A stretch of DNA of 64,000 nt from PWXP01 sp034005525 (GTDB lineage: Bacteria > Planctomycetota > Planctomycetia > Pirellulales > Thermoguttaceae): NCBI GenBank assembly GCA_034005525.1, contig JAVEUP010000004.1, forward strand, positions 40,718 to 104,717. The letters are read 5' to 3'. Positions 9,367 to 17,101 of the stretch are shown here, one piece after another. How positions within the stretch are numbered: the stretch's first letter is position 1; each line of letters opens with the position of its first letter. The notes beneath the pieces are model-generated. The model was not told the origin of the DNA. It saw nothing but the letters and a program-made list of their open reading frames with translations, and made no database searches. The position numbers and the translations under genes were made by a program.

Positions 9367-9570
9367 TCACTGGTGGGGCGGAGCGGGCGCTGATGCGGAT
9401 CTTGCCGAAACAGCCTGCTCCAACACGCCCACTCGATTCTCCAACGACGAGAGCCGTTCGACCATTTGCGGCGACTCAGAGTACGTCGTTCCGCCCAGAC
9501 TAAGGCAGCCCGACATTGCCAAGAAGGCGGTTCCCAACATGGCCATGGCCATCAGACGGCCGTATCGCAT
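9367..9570 (-). CDS. Small lipoprotein with coiled-coil C-terminus
   Basis: Predicted 67-residue lipoprotein. MRYGRLMAMAMLGTAFLAMS is followed by GC, giving a lipobox (LAMSGC) whose cysteine would be lipidated. After it comes a short linker and a heptad stretch (MVERLSSLENRVGVLEQAV) that could form a coiled coil, resembling the SlyX or Lpp-like small coiled-coil proteins, then an Ala/Pro tail. The start is placed at 9570 because AGGTG lies eight bases upstream on the coding strand; an in-frame extension further upstream lacks leader character. Function unknown; an outer-membrane or periplasmic spacer role is a guess. Confidence 0.65.
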   Translation of the reverse strand: MRYGRLMAMAMLGTAFLAMSGCLSLGGTTYSESPQMVERLSSLENRVGVLEQAVSARSASAPAPPHQ

Positions 9571-9831
9571 AAAGCACCTGATTCTGGGGAATAAGAGGTG
9601 GCCGAGTTCCCTGCCGAGGGCGTCAATAAATACCAAGTCTCTTACGTTTCGTCAACCCGAATCGCAAATGGAATCGTCTTGCCTCGTATGTGCAACTGCC
9701 GGTCCTATGGCTCGATCGCCGCAACCGCAAACGCCAAATGACCCGGGAGCAGTCCGCTCGGCTGGAGCAGCATTACCCGCCTCCCTTGTCGAAGATCTAC
9801 CACCGGGGAACCACGTGAACCTATCGCACGG
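9571..9831. other. Intergenic region, nothing recognised
   Basis: About 260 bp between the small lipoprotein and the end of the oxidoreductase gene. No open frame with leader or family resemblance and no clear hairpin was seen. Confidence 0.4.
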
Positions 9832-11247
9832 TCACATCGGATACTCCCGATCGGTCACGATGCCCGGCATGGGCACGGGATAGCGGCCGTCTTTCATCTG
9901 CACCGGGGCGGGCGAGTCCATCGTCCACCCGTCGAGCCCCGGAGCGTACTCGTCGGGGCTGTTGAGCATGGCGTCGAGGGTGATTTCCGTGGCCGTATGG
10001 GCCGCCTTGCGACCCAGCGAGCCGACCACGCTGGCCATCACGCCGTCCTCGACCTCGCTGAACGGCTGGTCCTCGCGAATCGCACCGACCAGCGCGCTCC
10101 AGTGGTTCTGGTAGGGGCTGATCTCGGCGGGAGGAACGTCCGACTGCCAAAGCTGCTTCGCGCCGTCGAAGGTGTGGCCCTCGTACGTGCTCGAAGGTCC
10201 TCCGCAGTCGTTCACGCGCGCCGCAATCGCGCAGCCCTTCGTGCCGTGCAGTTGGCTGGAAAAATTGAAGTGGGCGCCCGGCATGCACCGTCCGTTGAAG
10301 AAGAGCTTCGCCCCGTCGGCGAAGGTGTACTCGACGGCGTAGGAGTCGAAGTTCTGATCGACCCACTTCCCGCGGTAGTGGCGCCCGCCAAGCCCGTGGG
10401 CCGTCACCGGCCAGGCCCCTTTCAGCCAGCAGCAGTGGTCGATGATGTGGATGTAGAAGTCGTTGTACACGCCGCCGCTGGCCCAGAGGAACGAGTGGAA
10501 GCGTTGGATTTGCCAGAGCAGTTCGCTGGGAGTGCCGGGCCAAGGCTCCGAGAAGGCCGAGCCGCCCGGCCCGTGCATGCGATAGCCGCGCATCAGCAGG
10601 ATGTCGCCCAGTTCGCCGTCGCGCACGCGCTGGTGGAGCTGCTGCAGGTTGCGGGCGTGGCGCGACATCAGCCCGACGCCCACCTTGAGGTTCTTCGCCG
10701 CCGCCTGCTTGCCCAGTTCGAGCATCCGGCGGGAAGTGGGGCCGTCGGCCGTGACCGGCTTTTCCATGAACATGTGGACCCCCTTCTCGACGGCATAGGC
10801 AAAGTGCGCCCAGCGGAAGGCCGGCGGAGTGGTGCAGATGGCGATGTCGCCGGGGTTCAGGCAGTCGATGGCCTTCTTGTAGGCGTCGAACCCGACAAAC
10901 TGCCGGTCCTCGGGCACGTCGATCTGCTTTTCGTAGCCCGCGTGGGCGAGGCGGTCGTAGCGGGCCTCGACGGCTCGGTTCAGTCCTCGCAGGCTCGCCT
11001 CGATGCGGTGGGGGAACACGTCGGCCGCGGCCACCAGCTTTATCGGCCCCTGCTCGACGGCCAGGGCGTTGGCCGCCGCGCCGGTGCCGCGGAAGCCGCA
11101 GCCGATCAGCGCTACTTGCAGAGTGTTGTTCTCGGCGGCGTGGACGTGCGGCACGGCGCCCGCCGTGGCGGCCGCGGCCGCCGCAATGCGGCCGGAATGC
11201 TTGAGGAACTGGCGACGCGAGGAGAGGTTTCGATCGGTGTTCTTCAT
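9832..11247 (-). CDS. Gfo/Idh/MocA family oxidoreductase, Tat-exported
   Basis: NAD(P)-dependent sugar/inositol-type oxidoreductase of 471 residues carrying a twin-arginine signal (SSRRQFLKHSGRIAAAAAAT), so it is predicted to act outside the cytoplasm. The Rossmann start LQVALIGCGFRGTGAA (about 44-60) and the family catalytic motif MEKPVTADGP (Lys near 170) are clear, followed by the C-terminal alpha/beta domain with GGVYNDFYIHIIDH. The ATG at 11247 starts the Tat signal; an upstream in-frame ATG would add 14 residues before it. Exported members of this family are greatly expanded in planctomycetes; substrates are mostly unknown. Neighbouring acetylesterases suggest carbohydrate breakdown. 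A second long frame overlaps on the same strand but is an Arg-rich shadow. Confidence 0.9.
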   Translation of the reverse strand: MKNTDRNLSSRRQFLKHSGRIAAAAAATAGAVPHVHAAENNTLQVALIGCGFRGTGAAANALAVEQGPIKLVAAADVFPHRIEASLRGLNRAVEARYDRLAHAGYEKQIDVPEDRQFVGFDAYKKAIDCLNPGDIAICTTPPAFRWAHFAYAVEKGVHMFMEKPVTADGPTSRRMLELGKQAAAKNLKVGVGLMSRHARNLQQLHQRVRDGELGDILLMRGYRMHGPGGSAFSEPWPGTPSELLWQIQRFHSFLWASGGVYNDFYIHIIDHCCWLKGAWPVTAHGLGGRHYRGKWVDQNFDSYAVEYTFADGAKLFFNGRCMPGAHFNFSSQLHGTKGCAIAARVNDCGGPSSTYEGHTFDGAKQLWQSDVPPAEISPYQNHWSALVGAIREDQPFSEVEDGVMASVVGSLGRKAAHTATEITLDAMLNSPDEYAPGLDGWTMDSPAPVQMKDGRYPVPMPGIVTDREYPM

Positions 11248-11408
11248 GGGGGATCCCGGGAACTGGGTTGACACAGAATAGGCTACCACCGATTTCCTGC
11301 GTGTGCAATCGTGCCTGCGGCAGCCAAACGCGTTGGATCCGCCCCCGGGCAGTCTTCTGGTTGCTCTTCACAAGCTCCCTTCCCCCGGGGCGTTTCGACC
11401 GTAGGGCA

Positions 11409-11436
11409 CAAGCACTCTTAAGCGTGAACTCCAATA
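11409..11436. repeat. R5 short repeat, divergent copy
   Basis: Contains AAGCGTGAACTCCAATAG, a degenerate version of the 28-bp R5 repeat found at 14034 and as an inverted pair at 26415-26489. It lies between the end of the truncated esterase gene and the oxidoreductase start. Confidence 0.5.
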
Positions 11437-11462
11437 GCCGGGAGCCAGCCGCCGATTTCGGT

Positions 11463-12014
11463 CTACTTCTTCGTTCCTTTCAGCATTTCCACCATAGCCC
11501 GGCCCATCGCCTCGCCGACGTCCATGTAGGTCTCGGCGTGGCCGCCGTAGTGGCTGTTGGAAGCGCCGCCCTTGCTCAGGCGATGCGTGTACACGGTGGC
11601 CACATTGCCCGCGAACTCCAGATACTTTCCGCTTCGGCCGTCGGCCGCGAGCATGGCGTCGAGGATCATCCCTTCGTTGCCTTCGGCGCCTTTCTCGGTC
11701 TGGCCGAGCGTGGCAAGGACGAACTTCGCGTTTGGGGCGCCGAAGTCCTTGCGGAGCTGCTTGATCAATTGGACGAGGTTCTGCTCGTAGCGGCCGGCGT
11801 GGGCAGCGTTGTAGCGGTCCTTGTCGCCCTGCCACCAGAAGAAGCCCGCCACCTCGTACTCCGTTGCGCCGGGGTAGTACTCCTCGAGGTTTTTTAGCAC
11901 CGTCTTGGCGTTGCGCACGTCGCCGTCGTACTGCATGCCGGCGTACCAGCCGATCGGCTCCGGCTCTGTGCCCTTTTCCCATTTGTCCGGCGAATCCTTG
12001 TAGCCGGCGTACAC
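11463..12014 (-). pseudogene. Sialate O-acetylesterase-type hydrolase, N-terminal half missing
   Basis: Encodes about 183 residues matching the C-terminal half of the SGNH/sialate O-acetylesterase-type proteins: VYAGYKDSPDKWEKGTEPEP, YEVAGFFWWQGDKDRYN (block around the Gln of the family), LIKQLRKDFGAPNAKFVLAT, and the HYGGHAETYMDVGEAMGRAM tail with the His of the active site. It aligns with the second half of the intact 330-residue neighbour at 12820. The N-terminal half, including the GQSNM nucleophile block, is absent. Similarity may extend slightly upstream of the GTG at 12014 (DGKTIVYAGY), but beyond about 12080 the sequence changes to unrelated debris. A GTG could start translation here, but the product would lack the catalytic serine. 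Called a truncated pseudogene. Confidence 0.75.
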
Positions 12015-12059
12015 TATGGTCTTGCCGTCAATACAGTCGCGCCTCGGCAGATTGTCTTC

Positions 12060-12320
12060 ATTGTCGTACTCCCTCAGTTTGTTACGAAACGGGGGTAAAG
12101 GTTTGCCTTGCCGAATGCCTCCGACTTTCGCGTCTTGATGGGCTTCATGCGGTCGTAGTTGGCCGAGGGTGCGTGGTTGTCCGTGTACACGGAAGCGGGT
12201 AACGTGGGCGGGCGTTCAAAACGATCCCATGTCGAAGGACATGGAATGCTCGACCCAAACGGCCCCGGTCAGGCGGCCGCGCCGGGACTCGCCCCATTCC
12301 ACTTCGCCGCAGGCTCCAGC
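12060..12320 (-). pseudogene. Frameshifted remnant of an unrecognised gene
   Basis: On the minus strand one frame reads GRLTGAVWVEHSMSFDMGSF and stops. Directly overlapping it, another frame reads WDRFERPPTLPASVYTDN, HAPSANYDRMKPIKTRKSE and AFGKANLYPRFVTN, then stops near 12083. Both have protein-like composition and join naturally through a single frameshift near 12212. I do not recognise the family. The fragment abuts the truncated esterase gene downstream, which suggests that a deletion joined the two. Confidence 0.4.
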
Positions 12321-12360
12321 GAGGTGTGGACACCTTCCGTAATGATAATCGACAATCTCT

Positions 12361-12398
12361 GCGATATTGCGCAAAAGTTACGCAGATATACGCAAAAC
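12361..12398. promoter_or_regulatory. Possible operator: direct repeat of a GATAT/CGCAAA word
   Basis: GCGATATTGCGCAAAAG is followed by GCAGATATACGCAAAAC, a 17-bp imperfect direct repeat with a 21-bp period. A related arrangement (TGTGCGCAAATATTG then CGATATGCGCA) lies upstream of the XylR-type gene at 13946-13975. It may be an orphaned regulator site left after the adjacent genes decayed. No binding evidence. Confidence 0.3.
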
Positions 12399-12524
12399 TT
12401 GCTGCGTCCCCACAAATCCCGCCAGTGCCGCCCCCGTGTTCGGGCGGGCATCTCCACGGGCGCGCACCTTTCGCGCGAAGCAACCGAACGACCGTTCCGG
12501 CCAAGAGTACTCGGCCAGGAGGCG

Positions 12525-12605
12525 AATTCCATTCCGTTCCGCCGCGAGAAATGGAGCGTCCTGGCGGGCGGCACTCGCGTGCCTGCCATCGTCATCTGGC
12601 CGGGG
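12525..12605 (+). pseudogene. Sulfatase fragment
   Basis: A 27-residue stretch, IPFRREKWSVLAGGTRVPAI followed by VIWPG, matches the type I sulfatase region FRGxKWSxxEGGxRVPxIVxWPG. After WPG the reading continues in another frame as GVIPAGRQSG, also as in sulfatases, so a frameshift lies near 12605. Neither the CxPSR active-site region nor the C-terminus is present. A gene relic. Confidence 0.65.
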
Positions 12606-12625
12606 TCATTCCGGCGGGCCGGCAG

Positions 12626-12760
12626 AGCGGGGTCCTGAACCTGTGCGTCGCGCTGGGCGTCGACATGACGATCGAGGACAGTTGGGGCGGCGGCATCGCC
12701 ACCGGGGCCATCGCGCACGTGGCCCGCAGCACGCCCCCGCCCGAGAACCTGCGGAGTGGC
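12626..12760 (+). pseudogene. Mandelate racemase/muconate lactonizing enzyme fragment
   Basis: The stretch LNLCVALGVDMTIEDSWGGG followed by IATGAIAHVARSTPP matches the C-terminal barrel region of the enolase superfamily (typically MTIEDSWGGDIATAAIAHLA). It begins immediately after the sulfatase fragment, so two unrelated gene relics are fused. The rest of the enzyme, including the N-terminal capping domain and metal-binding acids, is missing. Confidence 0.65.
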
Positions 12761-12819
12761 TCGGCGCCTGTATCGCCTCCGCGCCGGCTGCGCCGCGCTG
12801 CGGCGCCGGTCGCCTTGGC

Positions 12820-13812
12820 TTACTGAACTATACGAACCATGGCGTCGCCCATCGACTTGCCGATCAGGTAGAACGTCTCCCAGTTCCGCAGCCAGTGGAA
12901 CCCCTGTCTCGACGGCGACTCCTCCTGCAAACGCTGGAAGCCGCGGGTTTCGACGCCGGCGACCGTGCCGGCGAACTCGGGGTGCTTCTTCGGGTCGGCG
13001 ACGGCGAGCTGGGCGTCCATCAGCTTTTCGACCCGCGCCTTGTACGAGGCCTGCGGCGGGATGTCCCACCCGCCCATGCCGGTGTTGGCGATGACGAATG
13101 GCAGCTTCGCGACGCCCAGGTTCTTGCGGATATCCTTGATGAAGCAGACCAGATTCGCCTCGTACGCATCGACGGCTTGCGCATTGATGCGGTCGTTCCA
13201 ACCCTGGTGCCACCCGAACCCGACGATTTCGTATCCCTTGCCCTCGTCGCTCGGATAGTACTTCTTCAGGTTGCCGGTGATCTCCCGAACGTGCCGGAGG
13301 ATTTCGGCGTACTGGAAGCCCATGTCGCCGTCTTTCTCCGGCGTGGGATACTCCGCCGCACTGGGGGGGAGAAAGTTGTGGGCGAGCGACCGGCCGCCCC
13401 ACGCCGACTTGATGATCAGCACGGGGTCTTCGTAGTAATCGCCCACGGCGAAGCCGAAGCCGTACTCGGGCCCGATATGGCCCCCACTTGCCCCGTAGCC
13501 CGTGGTGAGCCATCCCATTCGCTCCTTGCCTCCTTGGGAGATATCGACGATCCAGACATCGTCGCGCACGACGTGGTTGCCGTCCTCGTCGACCAGGCGG
13601 CCGTAGGCTTCCGGGTTGCTTTTAACGTAGGTTTCCATCGTGCCGGGGTTGCCCGCAAGCTGGCCGAACCCGACCATGTTCGACTGGCCGGAAAGAATGA
13701 AGATTTTCAGCTTGCCGTTGGCCGGTTGGGTTTGAGCTTGGGCGTGCGAGCCGAGGGGCACGGCCAGCAACACGAGGAGCACGAGCTTGTGGAACGCGGG
13801 TCGTTGTTTCAC
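12820..13812 (-). CDS. Sialate O-acetylesterase-type SGNH hydrolase, secreted
   Basis: Carbohydrate acetylesterase-like protein of 330 residues. Signal peptide (KLVLLVLLAVPLGSHAQA, cleavage about residue 27), then FILSGQSNMVGFGQ with the predicted nucleophile Ser near residue 43, the oxyanion block IIKSAWGGRSLAHNFLPPSA, the GFGWHQGWNDRIN block (about 203-215), and HWLRNWETFYLIGKSMGDAM with the predicted active-site His. The GTG start at 13812 is supported by AAAGGA seven bases upstream. Divergent from the frameshifted XylR-type regulator, which may once have controlled it. Probably removes acetyl groups from exogenous polysaccharide; that substrate is inferred from the family. Confidence 0.88.
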   Translation of the reverse strand: MKQRPAFHKLVLLVLLAVPLGSHAQAQTQPANGKLKIFILSGQSNMVGFGQLAGNPGTMETYVKSNPEAYGRLVDEDGNHVVRDDVWIVDISQGGKERMGWLTTGYGASGGHIGPEYGFGFAVGDYYEDPVLIIKSAWGGRSLAHNFLPPSAAEYPTPEKDGDMGFQYAEILRHVREITGNLKKYYPSDEGKGYEIVGFGWHQGWNDRINAQAVDAYEANLVCFIKDIRKNLGVAKLPFVIANTGMGGWDIPPQASYKARVEKLMDAQLAVADPKKHPEFAGTVAGVETRGFQRLQEESPSRQGFHWLRNWETFYLIGKSMGDAMVRIVQ

Positions 13813-14115
13813 GGCTGGTCCTTTCGATCAGGGGTCATGTTGTTCGCGTGAGGCCCTTATTCAGGGCAAGGTACCTTTCATGCCCGGGCGCTTCCTCTCC
13901 TGGCGTCGGCGCACGCTAACAAGTATACTTGGATTCAGCGGCGGATGTGCGCAAATATTGTGCCGATATGCGCATTTCTCTCGGAGAAATCCGCTCTCAC
14001 CCAAGAGCGTGTGGTCGAGGTGTTGCCGGCAACCGGCACGCTGAAGCGTGAACTCCAACAGGGGGCCCATGATGGTTGCTGCAGCGCTGTTCTTCCACCC
14101 CGGGGAACTGAAACC
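13813..14115. promoter_or_regulatory. Divergent promoter region with possible operator
   Basis: Region between the esterase (left) and the XylR-type gene (right). It holds a perfect AAGTATACTT palindrome (13921-13930, containing a TATACT that could be a -10), the TGTGCGCAAATATTG / CGATATGCGCA block (13946-13975) related to the direct repeat at 12361, and ATTTCT-CTCGG-AGAAAT (about 13974-13990), an inverted repeat. These are reasonable operator candidates for the XylR-type regulator but are untested. The R5 repeat follows at 14034. Confidence 0.4.
14034..14061. repeat. R5 short repeat, complete copy
   Basis: 28-bp sequence with an internal palindrome CACGCTGAAGCGTG followed by AACTCCAACAG. 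It differs at one position from the left arm of the inverted pair at 26415-26442 read on the other strand. Confidence 0.7.
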
Positions 14116-15335
14116 ATGCCCGACCTACGACGCGTAGCCGTGCCGATGGGGATCGACCAGCCGTACAAGCGGCACGTGGCGATCTTCGCCGGCATCCACG
14201 ATTATGCCGAACAGCACGCGAACTGGCACCTGATCATCGACGAGTGGGCCGACCACACGCTGCCCGCCGGCGCGGATAGACCCTCGCCCTACGACGGCAT
14301 CGTGGGGCGCATTACGCCCCTGGGCGCCCGCCGGGCGAAGCGGCTCGGCGTGCCGGTGGTCAACGTCCATTTCAGTTCCCACGCCCGCGGGCTGCCCGGC
14401 GTCCATCCCGACTATGCCGCGTGCGGCCGGCTGCGGGTCGAACACCTGCTGGCCCGCGGGTTCCGAAACTTCGCCGTTCAGGTTGACCAAGGAGACCGGG
14501 CCTCGCTGCTCGAAGGCAAGGCGTTCGAAAGTGCGGTTCGCGAGGCCGGCTGCGAGACCTTTGCCGAGGTGGTCTTGGACTTATCTGGAAAGAGAGCCAG
14601 GGCAGCCAGGTGACGTCCAGGGACTGGCGCAGCGCGATGCGAAAGGTCGATCGGTGGATGGACCGCTGGGTACTGCCGGTCGGCCTGTATGTACACGGCC
14701 TGGACGTCGCGCGTGTGGTCATCGAGAAATGCCGGGAGCGAGGCTGGCGCATTCCCGAGTCGGTGGCCATGGTGGCCGGATGGAACGAGGAGGCGGCGTG
14801 CAGCCGGCCCAACCCGAGCATCAGCAGTCTCGAACTGCCCTACGAGCAGGTCGGGTACGAGGCCGCCCGGTTGCTCGACCGGCTGATGGACGAAAAGGCG
14901 AACCACCGGCGGCGGCGACAGGCGGTCGCTTGGAGCCCCAAGCCGACCACGATCCTCCTGCCGCCTGTCGGCATCGTGGCGCGGCGTTCGACCGATTTCT
15001 ACGCGGTCGACGACGACCTGGTCCGCGACGCGATGCGGTACATCGACACGAACCTCGCCAAGCGGCTGAACGTTGGCATGGTGGCCGACGCCTTGGCCGT
15101 TTCCAGGCGGAACCTGGAAACCCGCTTTCGCACGAAGCTGAACCGGACGATCGCCGCGGAGATTCAGCGGCTGCGAATCGAGCGGACCAAGCGCGAGCTT
15201 ACCGGAACGGACAGGACGATCCATCAGATCGCCGTGGTCGTCGGCTTCGCCAGCCCCCGAACCCTGCACGACGCCTTCCGTGCGGCGGTCGGCTGCACAC
15301 CGGCTGAGTTCCGCAAGCGGGGTCTGAAACACTGA
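14116..15335 (+). pseudogene. XylR-type AraC-family transcription regulator, split by a frameshift
   Basis: Two frames together give one XylR-type regulator: a periplasmic-binding-like sensor domain followed by an AraC helix-turn-helix domain. Frame one (14116-14613) begins MPDLRRVAVPMGIDQPYKRH and contains YDGIVGRI and VHPDYAACGRLRVEHLLARG. Frame two (14610-15335) continues with KVDRWMDRWVLPVGLYV, ERRST-like RRSTDFYAVDDDLVRDAMRY and the DNA-binding domain (NVGMVADALAVSRRNLETRF to GCTPAEFRKRG). The break lies inside the sensor domain and a -1 shift restores it. The stop TGA overlaps a GTG as GTGA, so coupled translation of two halves is formally possible. A single frameshift in a decaying locus, beside other gene debris, is the simpler reading; a sequencing error cannot be excluded. 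Confidence 0.75.
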
Positions 15336-15472
15336 GCAAGCGGCGCGGCGTCCTCTACGTAGCCCTTTTCGGCCAGCCACTTCACGAGTTTCTTCCCTAC
15401 CGTGCCGCCCGCCACCTTGCGCGGCATAAACCAGCCAACGAACTCGGAACTCCCGCCCTGGCCGAGGATGCC
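15336..15472 (-). pseudogene. Possible gene tail of unknown origin
   Basis: The minus strand reads GILGQGGSSEFVGWFMPRKV then GTVGKKLVKWLAEKGYVEDA without a start of its own. The upstream end runs into R1 copy B and the downstream end overlaps the end of the XylR-type gene. Composition is protein-like, with an amphipathic KLVKWLAEKGY helix, but no family was recognised. Possibly a fragment cut by the repeat. The rest of the gap to 15683 is R1 copy B and the leader of the next gene. Confidence 0.25.
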
Positions 15473-15567
15473 AAACCTTTGGGGTCAGAGCGCACTTTGT
15501 CATTAGCGCGAAGTGGCTAATGACAAAGTGCGCTCTGACCCCTGGTCTACGCTGACCCCTGGTCTAC
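15473..15567. repeat. R1 hairpin element, copy B
   Basis: The hairpin at 15481-15542 has perfectly complementary 27-nt arms (GGGGTCAGAGCGC... and its complement) around the loop GCGAAGTG. It is preceded by AAACCTTT. The right end shows a tandem duplication of TGACCCCTGGTCTACG. Cores match those at 9129 and 16908. It lies just upstream of the DUF1559 gene. Confidence 0.85.
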
Positions 15568-15683
15568 GAGGGACGGTGCATTCCGCGGTGCTCCGGCCGT
15601 TGACAGCCGAGCGCGCTTCGTGCGATACTGCCAGTGTGACGGTTGGCGCACTTTCTCCTCCTGGGGGCGAAGGGAGGCTGGCG

Positions 15684-16808
15684 ATGGAAAAGGATGCACG
15701 GCGCGGTGGCGAGCCGGAACACTCTTCCGACGAGCGGCGAGTCCCTGTCGGCAGACAAGTCGATGCCGGCCTTCCGCCGGAACCGAGGGCCGAGCCGCCC
15801 GTCGGCGCTGCCTCTTCGCACGCGTGGGTCGCGTGGATCGTGGTTCTTGCGATGCTTGGCGTCCCGCTTGTCCTCTTGAGTCCCGCCGTGCTGAGCCAAC
15901 GCGAAGCCGCCCGCCGAGCACGATGCATTAGCAACCTCAAGCAGATTGGCCTCGCGAGCTATTACTACTACGATAGATTCCAAGAATTCCCGGCAAGCCG
16001 GTGGGACCGCACGAACGGGTTCGGGTGGAGTTGGCTTGTCGACTTGCTGCCGTACACGGGAGAGGAAGAACTGTTTGATTGTTTGAACGTGCGCAACTAC
16101 CCGCCCACCGGGGATGCGGCCATGGTGGCGCGGCCAACGCCGTACGTCTGCCCGAGCTACACCGGCCCGGCGTTTGTTGACGACGGACGCGGCGGTATCG
16201 CCAACTACAAGGCCATGGGCGCCACGACAAGAGCCAGTCTTGCGTTCTACGACGCGACCGCCCGCGGCAAGGCGCCCTACGCGACGGCCGCCCAGCACCC
16301 CGACGGTGCGTCCTTTCCCGGAAGGCCGCTGCGCATGGCCGACTTCGGCGATGGACTCGCCCATACGTTCATAGCAACCGAGACGATCGAGGAGAAGTCC
16401 GCCGTTTGGCAAGATGGGAGCACAGCAACCCTGGTGGGCTTTCCCGACGCGGTGAACCGCCACATTGTCGGGCCGATGAATCCCCGCAAAGTCGGGTGGC
16501 TCAGCCGTTACGCCTTTGTGCACTTCGCGAACTTCGACCTCGATACTTGGCGAGATGAAGCAGAAAACCAAGTCGCCCCCTCGGTGCGCACTTACCTCAT
16601 TTGGGATTACGCGGGCGCGGACGGACCGTATGAGGGCGTGAACTACGTCCATGGCGCGTCGAGCAACCATCCCGATGTGGTCAATCACCTGTTGGGCGAC
16701 GCGTCTGTTCAGAGTGTGAGCACCGCGGTCGATCCTTCCGGCTATTGGTTCACGACTACTCGCAGCGGGGGCGATCCGACGACAAGCCCGCCTTGTGCCT
16801 ACTACTGA
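15684..16808 (+). CDS. DUF1559 domain protein, membrane-anchored
   Basis: Planctomycete DUF1559 protein of 374 residues. The N-terminal 45 residues are hydrophilic; a single membrane segment follows (VAWIVVLAMLGVPLVLLSPA, about 48-68), then the hallmark QREAARRARCISNLKQIGLA (about 72-92) and the long pseudopilin-like globular domain, with GDASVQSVS near the end where family members have CDGSVxFVS. Unlike the copy at 27022 it lacks the prepilin FTLVELLVVIAIIG leader, so it is not expected to be processed by prepilin peptidase. The ATG at 15684 has AGGGAGG six bases upstream, which settles the start; an in-frame extension upstream is repeat DNA. Role unknown; the family is often linked to pilin-like surface structures. 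Confidence 0.85.
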   Translation: MEKDARRGGEPEHSSDERRVPVGRQVDAGLPPEPRAEPPVGAASSHAWVAWIVVLAMLGVPLVLLSPAVLSQREAARRARCISNLKQIGLASYYYYDRFQEFPASRWDRTNGFGWSWLVDLLPYTGEEELFDCLNVRNYPPTGDAAMVARPTPYVCPSYTGPAFVDDGRGGIANYKAMGATTRASLAFYDATARGKAPYATAAQHPDGASFPGRPLRMADFGDGLAHTFIATETIEEKSAVWQDGSTATLVGFPDAVNRHIVGPMNPRKVGWLSRYAFVHFANFDLDTWRDEAENQVAPSVRTYLIWDYAGADGPYEGVNYVHGASSNHPDVVNHLLGDASVQSVSTAVDPSGYWFTTTRSGGDPTTSPPCAYY

Positions 16809-16847
16809 GCACTTGGGCGCAAGAACGCCGGGGGGATTGTGGGATGG

Positions 16848-16985
16848 ACATTCTTGTAAACCTTTGGGGTCAGAGCGCACTTTGTCATTAGCGCGAAGTA
16901 AACCTTTGGGGTCAGAGCGCACTTTGTCATTAGCGCGAAGTGGCTAATGACAACGTGCGCTCTGACCCCAAATCTACATTCTTGT
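16848..16985. repeat. R1 hairpin element, copy C, flanked by 10-bp direct repeats
   Basis: A half-copy (16858-16898) and a full hairpin (16908-16969, one mismatch between arms) sit between two copies of ACATTCTTGT (16848-16857 and 16976-16985). The ends read GTAAACCTTTGGGG on the left and CCCCAAATCTAC on the right, an imperfect terminal inverted repeat. The flanking duplication is what insertion of a mobile element would leave. The remaining gap to 17101 holds nothing recognised. Confidence 0.8.
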
Positions 16986-17101
16986 CCGTCGCGGTCTTGA
17001 CGGGATGGAAAGCCCCGTGCTACTCGCAGAATCGGCAAGTCGTTCTGGCACCGGTCCTTAGCAACGTCCCTTTGCGACTATTCTCGTCGTCGGCGCCAGG
17101 T

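Noticed and set aside
9821..11434. 537-codon frame overlapping the oxidoreductase gene on the same strand
   Set aside because: Arg-rich shadow frame; the +1 alternative has Tat signal and family motifs.
10601..15303. Plus-strand frames over the esterase and oxidoreductase genes
   Set aside because: Shadow frames; the corresponding minus-strand products carry clear families.
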